Notes under the pieces: generated by a model | Told to the model about the DNA's origin: nothing | Databases searched by the model: none | What the model saw: the letters and a program-made list of their open reading frames with translations, nothing else | Made by a program: the position numbers and the translations under genes | Shown here: in pieces, positions 46,701 to 54,331 of the stretch | Layout: the number at the start of each line of letters is the position of its first letter | How positions within the stretch are numbered: position 1 is the first letter of the stretch | Source of the DNA: Chloroflexi bacterium AL-N1 | Lineage (GTDB): Bacteria; Chloroflexota; Chloroflexia; Chloroflexales; Roseiflexaceae | Assembly: GCA_013122435.1 (NCBI GenBank) | Contig: WYDT01000029.1 | Location: 21,929-85,928, forward strand | Direction: 5' to 3' | Length of the DNA: 64,000 nt

Positions 46701-47090
46701 AGCATATGTGCGAGCAGCAGTAGCTTGTGCATTTACTGCATTGCGATGAAAACTAAATGGTCTTTCAGGGTTAGACTCACGGGGAACTACATCTAGTAAA
46801 TAGTCCCCATCTATCGAAACGGTTATAGGATTAGTTGCATATGGATATGGTTGATCACTTGCCCAAGAACAACCATACCGAGTAGCTATGACATCATTAT
46901 CAGTAGTACATAAAGTTTCTGGATCAGCTATAGAACTGTCATTGGAATTCAGGACATACATTGTAACTGTGATATCGTTAGGCATGTCATCTTGAGCTAC
47001 AGGCATAGCTACTGTTGGTGATGCATTTGAACTACTCAAGATGATCAAACTCATGAGGATGAGTAAACCAGTGTATCTTAGCAAAACCAT
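43743..47090 (-). CDS. Secreted mosaic protein: SpoIID-like, vWA, PKD-like and FG-GAP repeats
   Basis: 1115 residues with a cleavable signal peptide (MVLLRYTGLLILMSLIILSS). Residues about 85-320 are SpoIID/LytB-like (LLDVVPRESNP, NAQATAARTYAYY, SHGRGMTQFGANRWA), a fold linked to peptidoglycan glycan cleavage. An Ig-like segment follows. Residues about 455-655 form a vWA domain with metal site DTTRS and a conserved Thr/Asp pattern. A PKD-like domain (YTAPPDEPILLNGLNSIDPDG) runs to about 760. The last 340 residues are seven FG-GAP/VCBS repeats, each with a D-x-N-x-D-like calcium loop (GDIDNDGNPDVVV, ADLNNDNQLDIIV), enough for a seven-bladed propeller. It probably acts in adhesion or cell-wall remodelling outside the cell. 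Second gene of an operon with 47110-48477. Confidence 0.88.
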   Translation of the reverse strand: MVLLRYTGLLILMSLIILSSSNASPTVAMPVAQDDMPNDITVTMYVLNSNDSSIADPETLCTTDNDVIATRYGCSWASDQPYPYATNPITVSIDGDYLLDVVPRESNPERPFSFHRNAVNAQATAARTYAYYHIANNNNINNSIEYQAFVPYFFDRLGDYVGNSPTNPIPTNVNPCTDDFFDPGQITVEQQMICNAVGRNQYLSLSTNDNPIQSEFSADWPDGVVPELETEPKVDPISTTGNSDDPCAVSLEDQNASHGRGMTQFGANRWARGDRCAIRDRGSDRWSVRWTRPEQILTHYYTGVHLRSTVNGTIATPNARWAPLQIDWGAGSRQAPDMEAGASYPIRIQVQNTSVNPWTCNAALDISYYLSYTWSRWTSEFELEQRGGLQRTTVCDVDPGEARFLDITIDDVPSDWGAGTYTLRFDLVRRTDDGPFRFSEGGWPAHTTNVRLCPAEGCTRTAQTQDIVFVIDTTRSMDDDIAAVKASATDIVNALASSGDDYRVALVDYRDLPEPPYGEPGDYQTRTVLAFSSDTSTIISAIDSLTVGGGNDVPESVFSGLMQAINLSWRTDANKTIILMGDAAPHDPEPSTNYTLSAVLDAANAVGTSQRSFLAELITSGGGTVQIYPIAIGGWPNVEAAFQTIADGTGGTAFQANAASDVTDAVLEALDTVAQSPIADAGGPYTAPPDEPILLNGLNSIDPDGLIELYEWDTDSDGVFDIMSAEPVVTHTYTLDFEGLVTLRVTDNDGNTATDTAPVNGGPNTEPPPPNFAEAENYATGRSPNSIAIGDVNADTIPDLVTAGTNSHAISVLLGSGDGSFAPFNNYPVGTSPSDAAIGDIDNDGNPDVVVTDQSANMVYIMMGNGDGTFVQSPNSYNPGTHPKKVVLADLNNDNQLDIIVSNYVSNTISVLLGLGNGSFQAPVQYNVDEYPKSIVTTTIDNDQFLDVIVANEQGRSVSILLGNGNGILQAAVTYSLTGIPQSITVADFNNDGHADLAAALSQRDQNVNVLFNNGNGTFQTPISYTTGSTAWSITTGDVNQDGSADLVIGTYVYEQNQAINVHINNSDGTFQEGVSYPTGQWPYDIAIADLNNNNKLDVVTANLYSDDISVFLNR

Positions 47091-47313
47091 GTTCTAACCT
47101 CTCTTCAAACTACTGTTGTGATCCAACCTTTATGAGACACACCCGATCTTCTTGTGGTAAGGGACAACGTACCGCAATCTGATCACTTTCAGGTGACACG
47201 ATCAGTGAGCCTGTTCCAGACTCGAAGAAACCTGCACCAAAGGTATAGTCGGGGAGCATCCGCTGTGATTGACTTCGCACAACATCAATCAGAAAAAGAT
47301 AGGGGTTTACCAC
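47059..47313. repeat. 255-bp duplicated segment, copy 1
   Basis: This segment covers the first codons of the mosaic-protein gene, the 19-bp gap and the last 68 codons of the propeller-protein gene. A second, diverged copy lies in the same orientation at 48638-48893. The shared block starts at ATGAGTAAACCAGTGTATC and ends around TTTACCAC. Confidence 0.85.
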
Positions 47314-48477
47314 AGTACTGTCTTGATAGTATTGCCCAAGTGCGAGGATATGCTCGCCATTGGTCATCCATCTAAATTCTTCTACATACTGTACGTCTAC
47401 GTCAAAATGCTGGCGATCGCCGGTGACCATGTCCAGAACCGTTACGTCAACAAATGGCAGGTTCCCTTTAGAACCACCAATAGTCGTACGCGCAGCGAGA
47501 AATCTTCCGTTCGGACTCCATTCCATATAGAGTGGCCAGCGTGTACCTGTATTATCGCCCCCTAAATCAAGGGCACATTGCGTATTGGTGCTGGTATCAC
47601 TGAGATACGCGCCTGTATTGTCATAAAAAACCACTCTTTGTCCATCAGGATGCCAGATTGCGTGTACAGAGTACCAGGGATCCAACTGCATCCCTGTTGG
47701 TGCTACGAGGCCCGCAATCGCAGTTTCTGTCCTTGCGGATAGCTGTAGATCTGGTGCTAGCGCCATACTCACGACATTGCCGAGGGTATCTTGCGATAAA
47801 AACGTGATCCGTTGATTCGTGCGATCCACGGAGATGAAGGGCGTCTGGAGATTGTGGGCCAGTTCCTTGGGAGCTTGATCATTCCCCCGACTTACATACA
47901 GTACAAGCTGATCATCTGATACGAATTCAGGGAAAACTACCGCCTGCTCAGATTCGATCCACAGAGGCTCAACTCTACGACCTGACCGTTCAGCATACGT
48001 TTCCGTTGCACCCGTCTGAATATCGAATGTCGTGAAAGCAGCATTCTTGCTACCCTCGGACCACTGCGTGAGAAACAGCCGTTGATTATCAGGTAACCAC
48101 GTGTGGAGGTCAAACAGTGATCCTTGTAAAAGCACCTCCGGCTCAGCAAACGTATAGGTATCAATCGCAGGCGCCAACGGGAGAGCTGGATCTGCTTGTG
48201 CATCAAAGGTGCATGGGGCGATAGGGTCCGATCGGTCGGTTTGTGCTGCGGGTGCTTGCGTTCCATCACCTTCATTGTCGGTGTTCGGTGATATAGGGGT
48301 GTTTGCTGCTGTCGTCGCTGGTGCTTCCGTCACGCGACTCTCTGCTAGTGGAGACGAAGTAGTGTCAGGTGCGGTGGCGGTGTTGCCATTCCCCGTGCTG
48401 GTAAACAGCGTAACTCCCAGCACACCAAGGAGCATGAGTACGACCAGACCACCGACGAGACCCGTAAGACGCGACAT
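47110..48477 (-). CDS. Membrane-anchored beta-propeller protein (TolB/WD40-like)
   Basis: 455 residues. The ATG at 48477 follows a strong AAGGAGG; the longer frame is unsupported. An N-terminal signal anchor (LVGGLVVLMLLGVLGVTLF) is followed by a Thr/Pro/Ala/Asp-rich linker to about residue 85. Repeated blade-like motifs follow: WLPDNQRLFLTQWSEGSKNAAFTTFDIQTGA, IWHPDGQRVVFYDN, WSPNGRFLAARTTIGG, WMTNGEHILALG. These are TolB-like PD40 units. The last cysteines, in IAVRCPLPQEDRVCLIK, may form a disulfide. Likely a scaffold or interaction protein outside the membrane. Its operon partner, 19 bp downstream, is also a propeller protein. Confidence 0.82.
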   Translation of the reverse strand: MSRLTGLVGGLVVLMLLGVLGVTLFTSTGNGNTATAPDTTSSPLAESRVTEAPATTAANTPISPNTDNEGDGTQAPAAQTDRSDPIAPCTFDAQADPALPLAPAIDTYTFAEPEVLLQGSLFDLHTWLPDNQRLFLTQWSEGSKNAAFTTFDIQTGATETYAERSGRRVEPLWIESEQAVVFPEFVSDDQLVLYVSRGNDQAPKELAHNLQTPFISVDRTNQRITFLSQDTLGNVVSMALAPDLQLSARTETAIAGLVAPTGMQLDPWYSVHAIWHPDGQRVVFYDNTGAYLSDTSTNTQCALDLGGDNTGTRWPLYMEWSPNGRFLAARTTIGGSKGNLPFVDVTVLDMVTGDRQHFDVDVQYVEEFRWMTNGEHILALGQYYQDSTVVNPYLFLIDVVRSQSQRMLPDYTFGAGFFESGTGSLIVSPESDQIAVRCPLPQEDRVCLIKVGSQQ

Positions 48478-48637
48478 AGCCTGCCTCCTTCCCAAGAGGT
48501 TGTATTTGACAGATTGTAGGATAACCAAATCATATCATCGTCGTGATAACATGTCAAATAAAAGTTAACGATAGAAAGATAACGTCTCGTGAAAAGAGGG
48601 TGTTGTTTGTAATGAAGAAATATTGATGTTACAGACT

Positions 48638-48893
48638 ATGAGTAAACCAGTGTATCTTAGCAAAAACATGTGCTAGTCTCTCTTCAAACTACTGTTGTGA
48701 TCCAACCTTTATAAGACACACTCGATCTTCTTGTGGTAAGGGGCAACGTACCGCAATCTGATCACTTTCAGGTGATACGATCAGTGAACCTGTTCCTGAC
48801 TTGTAAATACCTGGACTAAAGGTATTTTCGGGGAGCATCCGCTGTGATTGGTTTCGCACAATATCAATCAGAAAAAGATGGGGATTTACCACC
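48638..48893. repeat. 255-bp duplicated segment, copy 2 (relic)
   Basis: This is a diverged copy of 47059-47313 in the same orientation, ending abruptly at about 48893 in unrelated sequence. It includes a start-codon region encoding MFLLRYTGLL on the minus strand, i.e. the beginning of a mosaic-protein signal peptide that then decays into unrelated sequence. Confidence 0.85.
48689..48892 (-). pseudogene. C-terminal remnant of a second propeller-protein gene
   Basis: The 67-codon frame encodes VNPHLFLIDIVRNQSQRML and a C-terminal part, SGTGSLIVSPESDQIAVRC to VGSQQ, that matches the end of the 47110-48477 protein residue for residue. The upstream part of the gene is missing, and the apparent start is just the first in-frame ATG of the relic. 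It is evidence for an earlier tandem duplication of the two-gene operon, now mostly deleted. Confidence 0.85.
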
Positions 48894-49144
48894 TAACGCG
48901 CTAACGCGCACGACAGTTAGGGAGTATAGCGACGTATATATGAGATACCAGCTATGCTTCGCGTGTATGTACGCGTGAATCTCGCTGTTACCCTTACAAT
49001 AGAACACAACGATGCTCCTCATATAGACCTCATGTCTTACCTACCGTGATAATGATGGTTTCAGAAAAGGGGTTGACATTCGCGTCAAAACAGACTAATA
49101 TACTTATATCGAACATTGGTAGATTTTTTAATGAAGGTAGATTT
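48894..49144. other. Intergenic stretch between the operon relic and the TetR gene
   Basis: No gene is supported. CCTAAC (48893-48898) and GTTAGG (about 48915-48920) make a short inverted repeat right at the breakpoint of the duplication relic. The promoter of the TetR gene should lie at the right end; TTGACATTCGCG at about 49072 could be its -35, with TAATAT at about 49096-49101 as -10 (18-base spacing). Confidence 0.4.
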
Positions 49145-49762
49145 GTGGGAATTCAAGAACGACGCGAACGCGAAAAACAGATCACTCGGCAAGCCATTTT
49201 GACAGCAGCACTCACCATCGCCAAGTGCAATGGATGGGGTGCGCTCACGATACGGAAAGTTGCTGAGCAGATTGAGTACAGTCCACCCATGGTCTATGAA
49301 TATTTTGCCAGCAAAGAAGCGATGTTGCTTGAACTTGCACACGAGGGGTTTGATCAACTCCGTGTGGCGATGATGAAGGCAGATCGTTCAACGGATGATA
49401 GCGAAGTACGCTTGTATAACGTTGCTTTCGCATACTGGGACTTCGCTATCACTAATCCAGAATTGTATCATCTTATGCATGGTTCAGGTGCGACGTCATT
49501 GGATAAGGCAGTATTGATGAGTTCTATAGAAAAGGTTAGTGCCATATCCCAAACTGCGCTTGTTGCATGGGCAGAGCACAATGCTATTGATCATGGCAAT
49601 GCTGCTCGTGCAACCGAGCTTTTGTGGTGCTTACTCCACGGTTTTGTCACATTGCATCTGCTCAAACGGATCGCAGGTGATGAAACGGAAATAAAGACCT
49701 TGCTCGAACATGCCCTCCACAGTCAGATGATCGCTTGGAAGACAACACAGCAAATGGTATAA
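49145..49762 (+). CDS. TetR-family transcriptional regulator
   Basis: 205 residues from the GTG at 49145, preceded by GAAGG; the longer frame from 49046 has no ribosome-binding site and overlaps the likely promoter. The N-terminal helix-turn-helix is ERREREKQITRQAILTAALTIAKCNGWGALTIRKVAEQIEYSPPMVYEYFASKEAML. The C-terminal ligand-binding domain belongs to the WHG-like type (FAYWDFAITNPELYHLMHG, WCLLHGFVTLHLLKR). It lies 71 bp before an SDR-family enzyme on the same strand and probably controls it, with a hydrophobic ligand as inducer. Confidence 0.9.
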   Translation: MGIQERREREKQITRQAILTAALTIAKCNGWGALTIRKVAEQIEYSPPMVYEYFASKEAMLLELAHEGFDQLRVAMMKADRSTDDSEVRLYNVAFAYWDFAITNPELYHLMHGSGATSLDKAVLMSSIEKVSAISQTALVAWAEHNAIDHGNAARATELLWCLLHGFVTLHLLKRIAGDETEIKTLLEHALHSQMIAWKTTQQMV

Positions 49763-49833
49763 AATTTTTTGTGGTTTATCGAACAATGTTAAATAATTGA
49801 ACATAGATATGCAATCTTTTAAAGGAGTTCTAT

Positions 49834-50784
49834 ATGAGTGACAGCCAGGAACTACATGTTATTTTTGGTACCGGTCCGGTGGGCATGACCCTTGCCGATC
49901 TACTCCTCGCCCGCGACAAACGAGTACGCTTAGTCAACCGCAGTGGTAAAGGTCAGGTTGCAGCAGGTGCCGAATTGGTCGCCGGTGATGCCACACAACC
50001 AGACGTTGTACGGGATCTCTGTCGTGGTGCAGCGGTTGTATATCATTGTGCTAATGTCGCGTATCAAGACCAGGTAGTTGTTATGCCACAAATGCAAAAG
50101 AGCATCCTGGCAGGCATCGCTGGCAGTGGCGCGAAGTTGGTAGTAATGGACACGCTTTATAGTTATGGTAAAACTCACGGGCAAGTGATGACCGAAACCA
50201 CTCCGTTTGCGGCAACGACTCGCAAGGGGCGCATGCGGGCGCAGTTGGCACAGAACTATCTCAAAGCACATCAAGCTGGTATCGTATCAGTCACGCTCGC
50301 ACGCGCTGCCGATTTTTACGGGCCACGAGTCCTCAACTCGGTGCTGGGAGATCGGGTCTTTCCACAGGCACTGGCTGGGAAGCGCATCCAGTTGATGGGT
50401 AATGTCGATTTGCCTCACAGCTACAGTTACATTGGCGATGTCGCGCGAACGTTGATGGTGATAGGAGCACACGAACAGGCTTACGGTCGGGCATGGCATG
50501 TGCCGGTGACGCCTCGTGCAATGAGCCAGCGCACAATGACTCAACTCATTGCGCGGGTGCTGGGCAAGCCCGTATGTATGCTGGTTTTTCCAAAGCTGGC
50601 GATCCAAACATTCGGAATATTTGACCCGTTTATGCGTGAATTTGTGGAAATGTTCTATCAGTATCAGGAGGCGCAAATTGTGGATGCAAGTGCGATTGCC
50701 CACACCTTTGGGATTGAAGCAACGCCAGTCGAAGAGGCCATCCGCACTACATTGCACTGGTATGAGACACAACCAGCACCATGA
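49834..50784 (+). CDS. NAD(P)-dependent epimerase/dehydratase-like SDR protein
   Basis: 316-residue extended SDR protein. The dinucleotide-binding glycine motif is FGTGPVGMTLADLLL (residues about 10-25), followed by the strand ending in GDATQ. The usual catalytic YxxxK is not seen: DTLYSYGKTHGQ is nearest, and MRAQLAQNYLKAH occupies the position of the Lys helix, so it belongs to the atypical NmrA/epimerase-like group. It may bind NADP and act as a reductase or redox sensor. AAGGAG precedes the ATG by 8 bases. Its TetR neighbour suggests induced expression. Confidence 0.82.
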   Translation: MSDSQELHVIFGTGPVGMTLADLLLARDKRVRLVNRSGKGQVAAGAELVAGDATQPDVVRDLCRGAAVVYHCANVAYQDQVVVMPQMQKSILAGIAGSGAKLVVMDTLYSYGKTHGQVMTETTPFAATTRKGRMRAQLAQNYLKAHQAGIVSVTLARAADFYGPRVLNSVLGDRVFPQALAGKRIQLMGNVDLPHSYSYIGDVARTLMVIGAHEQAYGRAWHVPVTPRAMSQRTMTQLIARVLGKPVCMLVFPKLAIQTFGIFDPFMREFVEMFYQYQEAQIVDASAIAHTFGIEATPVEEAIRTTLHWYETQPAP

Positions 50785-50823
50785 TCGCAGTCCCGAAGAT
50801 GCGGCACAACCCATTCGTTACAT

Positions 50824-50929
50824 GTACTGTTTCACGACATTGGCGCACGTTCTTTGGAATGCGGCAGCATGGCTGCCGCGCAGGAGCATGGCTCTGCACT
50901 CCATATGCGCTAACCTATCGAAACAGTAC
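50824..50929. mobile_element. 106-bp inverted-repeat element with internal palindromes (MITE/REP-like)
   Basis: GTACTGTTTC (50824-50833) and GAAACAGTAC (50920-50929) are perfect 10-bp terminal inverted repeats. Inside, GCGGCAGCATGGCTGCCGC (50861-50879) is a perfect 8-bp stem with an ATG loop, followed at once by a weaker hairpin GCAGGAGCATGGCTCTGC. No coding capacity. This organisation fits a small non-autonomous element or a REP doublet. Confidence 0.45.
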
Positions 50930-51005
50930 GACTACAGTCTAGATGCGGTGCCAATAGAACACCTTGTAGAAGGCAGAACAACGCTTGATAGTACATCGGG
51001 TAAGA

Positions 51006-51701
51006 ATGAAATGCTTGGCATTTTTACGCTTTATCGTCGAGCAAGGTCTGGTCGCTTGGAGAACAACCTATCCTCATAATAAATCAGGTACATCAGCGCA
51101 AGCAGACCTGAAAGAAGTCTCGCTGGATGCGAGTGTGTTTATTGCTCTGAGCACAATGGCATCGCCCATAACCGGAGTCTTTCTGGTGCCGATCTTGATC
51201 GTCGTGGAGAAAGAGAAGCATACGTTGCAGGCAATTTTGGTGTCGCCAGCAAGACCCATAGAGATAGCATTAGGAAAAACTCTAACTGGTTTGGTCTACA
51301 GTATGCTCACTGTTGCGGCACTAATCGCACTAAATCAGGGATGGACAGGAGACTGGCTGGTGAGCATAGTGGCAATACTCATGGGCGCACTCGCGATGGT
51401 AGCGCTTGGGTTGATCGCAGGCAGTGTGTGTCACACATCTACGCAAGTGAAGACCTGATCAGGTGTTCAAATATTTATCCTTACCGCACCAATCCTGGTG
51501 ATTGTATCCGATGTTCTCTCAATGGTCACAGCCGAATTGTAACTGCCCACCTATCATCTGGTGGAAGTGCTGCAACTTTCGCTTGCAGGTGAAACAGCGA
51601 CAGCACCCCTGTAAGTTGCGAGTAGTCTGGCGTTGCTTTTGTTGATTACACTGAGAGCATTTAGCATCGTGGCTTGGTTGCTCCGGCGCGAGGAAGGCTG
51701 A
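51006..51701 (+). pseudogene. ABC-2 type permease, internally deleted and with three in-frame stops
   Basis: The start MKCLAFLRFIVEQGLVAWRTTYPH is a typical permease N-terminus but passes almost directly to the second half: FIALSTMASPITGVFLVPILIVVEKEKHTLQAILVSPARPIEIALGKTLTG, the conserved ABC-2 loop. Stops occur in the same frame at 51456 (TGA), 51540 (TAA) and 51612 (TAA), between stretches that still read as membrane protein (SGVQIFILTAPILVIVSDVL, VASSLALLLLITLRAFSIV) down to TGA at 51699. The gene for its ATPase is absent. It is a clear, decaying pseudogene. Confidence 0.85.
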
Positions 51702-51790
51702 TCGGTTCTCACATTGTGCTACACTGGTGGTAGGTCTCTTTTTTACTAGGTCTGCCACACGTTGCAACAAAAGGTCTGTAGTATTAACCT

Positions 51791-52078
51791 ATGGGATTTG
51801 AATACACCATCCGATTCGTGTATGAATCGCAAGATAAACTCGACAAACTCCTGCGCCAATGCGAGGGCTTTACAGATGTTGAGCCTATGTTTGGTGGCTA
51901 CCAGTATCGGTCGTCAGAAAACCAGGGAATAATGCCTGATGCCGAAGTTCGTATTCAGGATGCTGGAGTCTACTTCTGTGACTATGGTGCATCTGGAGCA
52001 AGAGTATTGAGAGACTTGGTTGCACAATTGCTGGCTGAGTATAACGAAGTAACTATCGCAAAATTAGATTGGGAGTAA
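51791..52078 (+). CDS. Small protein of unknown function
   Basis: 95 residues, soluble, no signal or membrane helix. It reads MGFEYTIRFVYESQDKLDKLLRQ and contains a Gly-rich turn (MFGGYQYRS) and YFCDYGASGARVLRDLVAQLL. I do not recognise a named family; the composition is that of a compact alpha/beta protein. There is no clear ribosome-binding site. It lies 3 bp before the GNAT pseudogene in the same direction and may have been expressed with it. Confidence 0.6.
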   Translation: MGFEYTIRFVYESQDKLDKLLRQCEGFTDVEPMFGGYQYRSSENQGIMPDAEVRIQDAGVYFCDYGASGARVLRDLVAQLLAEYNEVTIAKLDWE

Positions 52079-52081
52079 CAG

Positions 52082-52594
52082 GTGTCCGACATCGTCATTC
52101 GAGCAGCCCAACCCAAAGATACTGCACAACTTATAGACTTTGTGCAACGCCTTTTCAATGAGCCACATATCGGTGTTGTGACTGCCCCAGATGAATTCAA
52201 CCTCACGATTGAAGAAGAACAAACCCTGATAAAAGGGTATGCTACTTCAGAGAATTCGGTGTTTTTCGTGGCAGAGGTCGACGCACACGTTGTTGGTATG
52301 TTGAACTGCGAAGGTGGCAAACGAAAGGCGCTACGCCACGCTGCAACATTAGGTGTGTCTGTAAGCAAAGAGTGGCGGAACAAAGGTGTCGGAAGTGCGC
52401 TGATGGCACGAGCGATTGAGTGGGCCAGAGGCACGAATGTGATCAAACGCATCGAATTGTCGGTCTTTGTGTGAAATGCAGCTGCGATGCACGTCTATAA
52501 GAAATACGGTTTTGAGATCGAAGGTCAGCGGCGGCAGTCAGTCTATCACGATGGAGAGTATCTCGATGATGTGATAATGGCATTGCTTTTGTGA
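52082..52594 (+). pseudogene. GNAT-family acetyltransferase interrupted by an in-frame TGA
   Basis: From the GTG at 52082 the frame encodes a GNAT domain: IVIRAAQPKDTAQLIDFVQRLF, the acetyl-CoA-binding segment LGVSVSKEWRNKGVGSALM (Q/RxxGxG/A type RNKGVG), then IELSVFV before TGA 52472-52474. The same frame continues NAAAMHVYKKYGFEIEGQ and on to TGA at 52592-52594. The stop sits where homologues usually have Arg or His before N, so CGA to TGA is the likely change. The lost part includes the strand beta-6/beta-7 and the tyrosine of the family, so the truncated product is probably inactive. Confidence 0.85.
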
Positions 52595-52603
52595 TTTGTG
52601 GGC

Positions 52604-52618
52604 GCGGCTTGCAGCCGC
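52604..52618. repeat. REP-like palindrome between convergent genes
   Basis: GCGGCTTGCAGCCGC has 6-bp arms and a 3-base loop, like the palindrome at 50861-50879. It lies between the GNAT relic and the convergent crotonase gene without a T run, so it is more likely a REP-like element than a terminator. Confidence 0.45.
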
Positions 52619-52642
52619 ACGGCAGTCTTTGGTGGAAGTACT

Positions 52643-53425
52643 TTATGTTCCAGTGAAAGATGGTGCGGTTTTTTCCACGAAAGCGCTTGTGCCAATGCGA
52701 AAATCGTCCGTCGTCGCTACCAGACCAAAATAATCGGCACCTAGCAGTGCTGATTCTTCCACACTCAGATTAAGTCCCCGATGCAACGCATCCCAGCTCA
52801 ACTGAACTGCAACTAGTGCTTGTGCAAGGATCTCCTGGAGTAGGTTTTCAATGGTGGAGGTAAGCTGGTCTTTTGCGACGACCCGATTGATGAGGCCCAT
52901 CTGCAGCGCCTCATCGGCTCCAATCAGCTTACCGGTCAATAACAGTTCTGTCGCACGTCCTTTGCCAATGAGTCGTGGCAGGCGTGTTGTGCCGCCAAAC
53001 CCCACTACTGCACCGATCCGTACTTCTGGATGTCCCAGTTGTGCGTGTGGAACTGCCAGCCGTAACATACATGCCTCGGCAAGTTCCAGACCACCCCCTA
53101 GTGCTGATCCGTTGAGAGTAGCAACCATCACTTTACCTGGATGTTCGATTTTGTGGGTCACGGTTACCGCAAGGCGGGCAAATGCCTGAACTTCTAGCGG
53201 GGATGCTTGCTGGAGATAGCGAATATCGGCACCTGCAGAGAAAACCTGGTCGCCAGTGCCTGTCAGCACCACTGCTTTCACGGTGGAATCGGTTTGTATT
53301 TCATCGAACAGTGTTGATAGGCGTTGGAGGACTTGAGGACTTAAGGCGTTGTGCACCTGTGGTCGATGTAACGTAATCCAACCGATCCCATTCTGAATAT
53401 CATACAAGACACCATCCTGTTCCAT
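52643..53425 (-). CDS. Enoyl-CoA hydratase/isomerase family protein (crotonase)
   Basis: 260 residues. The crotonase fold markers are present: CoA-binding AGADIRYLQ, oxyanion-hole GSALGGGLELAEAC and GHPEVRIGAVVGFGGTTRLPRLIG. The two glutamates matching catalytic Glu144 and Glu164 of rat enoyl-CoA hydratase are there (in GGLELA and GHPEV). It is thus likely an active hydratase in fatty-acid or amino-acid breakdown, although crotonases vary in reaction. A strong AAAAGGAGG site precedes the ATG. It is a lone gene with no other beta-oxidation genes near. Confidence 0.9.
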   Translation of the reverse strand: MEQDGVLYDIQNGIGWITLHRPQVHNALSPQVLQRLSTLFDEIQTDSTVKAVVLTGTGDQVFSAGADIRYLQQASPLEVQAFARLAVTVTHKIEHPGKVMVATLNGSALGGGLELAEACMLRLAVPHAQLGHPEVRIGAVVGFGGTTRLPRLIGKGRATELLLTGKLIGADEALQMGLINRVVAKDQLTSTIENLLQEILAQALVAVQLSWDALHRGLNLSVEESALLGADYFGLVATTDDFRIGTSAFVEKTAPSFTGT

Positions 53426-53650
53426 CGTTGGAACCTCCTTTTATCAGACGGAGATTAAGTATACTGAGCGTAGCATACTAAGAGATAAGGTTCAAGGATA
53501 TCTAAAAACGATTTACTAAATAACTACCGCCCAACGCACGCAACCTCCCGCAATATCTCCGCAAAAAGACATTGTTTTGCCTGCACAATCACGTTATAAT
53601 CTACTTGGCAAAGAAGGTGCAGACAATGTAGTACTGGCAGAACGTTCCTC

Positions 53651-54001
53651 ATGACTGGTTCAGATACAACAACAGATATTTCAACTTTACATAAAAATGT
53701 TAGTTTGCATGCAACAATCGGTATTGATGGTTCTTTTACAAATGTAGATATCGGTTGGTCCACTATTTTAGGGTGGCAACGGATGGATCTCTTGGCAAAG
53801 CCCTTTATCGAGCGTGTCCATCCAGATGACCTCGATATTGTGATTACCCAACTGTATGCGCTACATAGCAATGGAAAAGAAGTTACTTTTTACTGTCGCT
53901 ATCGGCAAAGAAATGGTACCTATATGCGATTTAATTGGCATGCATACCTTCACACGAATCTATTGGATATTCGTCTGATGGGACAACCGGCCCTATCCTA
54001 A
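53651..54001 (+). CDS. Single-domain PAS protein
   Basis: 116 residues that form one PAS domain of the PAS_3 type: GIDGSFTNVDIGWSTILGWQRMDLLAKPFIERVHPDDLDIVITQL, then CRYRQRNGTYMRFNWHAYL. There is no output domain, signal peptide or membrane helix. It could be a stand-alone sensor that acts through a partner, or the 5' remnant of a larger sensor kinase, because the domain is usually the start of such proteins. No cofactor-binding His or Cys in the positions for haem or flavin is obvious. The ribosome-binding site is weak. Confidence 0.75.
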   Translation: MTGSDTTTDISTLHKNVSLHATIGIDGSFTNVDIGWSTILGWQRMDLLAKPFIERVHPDDLDIVITQLYALHSNGKEVTFYCRYRQRNGTYMRFNWHAYLHTNLLDIRLMGQPALS

Positions 54002-54331
54002 AAGTGTTGTTGCTTCACCCATGTGCTTCCACCACTAATATCACGCGAACCTCCCACTTTTTTCCATCGACATTCAATCGCCTTTTTGATACTCTAAAAG
54101 CAGTTGAGATGATATCACGAAAGTAAATAGACAACTACGTATGTGAAGGCACTTGGACTCTATTGCCTGTATCTCTCAACTATTGTTTAAGGACAGTATG
54201 TTACCTGAGACGATGATGTCTCCCTGCAAGCACAATGGCGTGCTTCAGAAGGTCAGGGAGTCAAGAACATGCTTGGCTCCTTGCCTCTTTTAGCCACTTC
54301 GTTACGGAAGGCGTTAGCAAAGGAGCTTGAT
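54002..54331 (+). other. 330-bp stretch without a supported gene
   Basis: I see no conserved frame. The region could be the decayed rest of the PAS-containing gene, but no kinase motifs are visible in any frame. AAAGGAG at the right end serves the next gene. Confidence 0.4.

Noticed and set aside
15011..52474. Several in-frame TGA codons could mean that TGA is read as an amino acid.
   Set aside because: Many intact genes here end in TGA with unrelated sequence beyond it, and one relic also contains TAA stops, so ordinary nonsense mutations explain the cases better.
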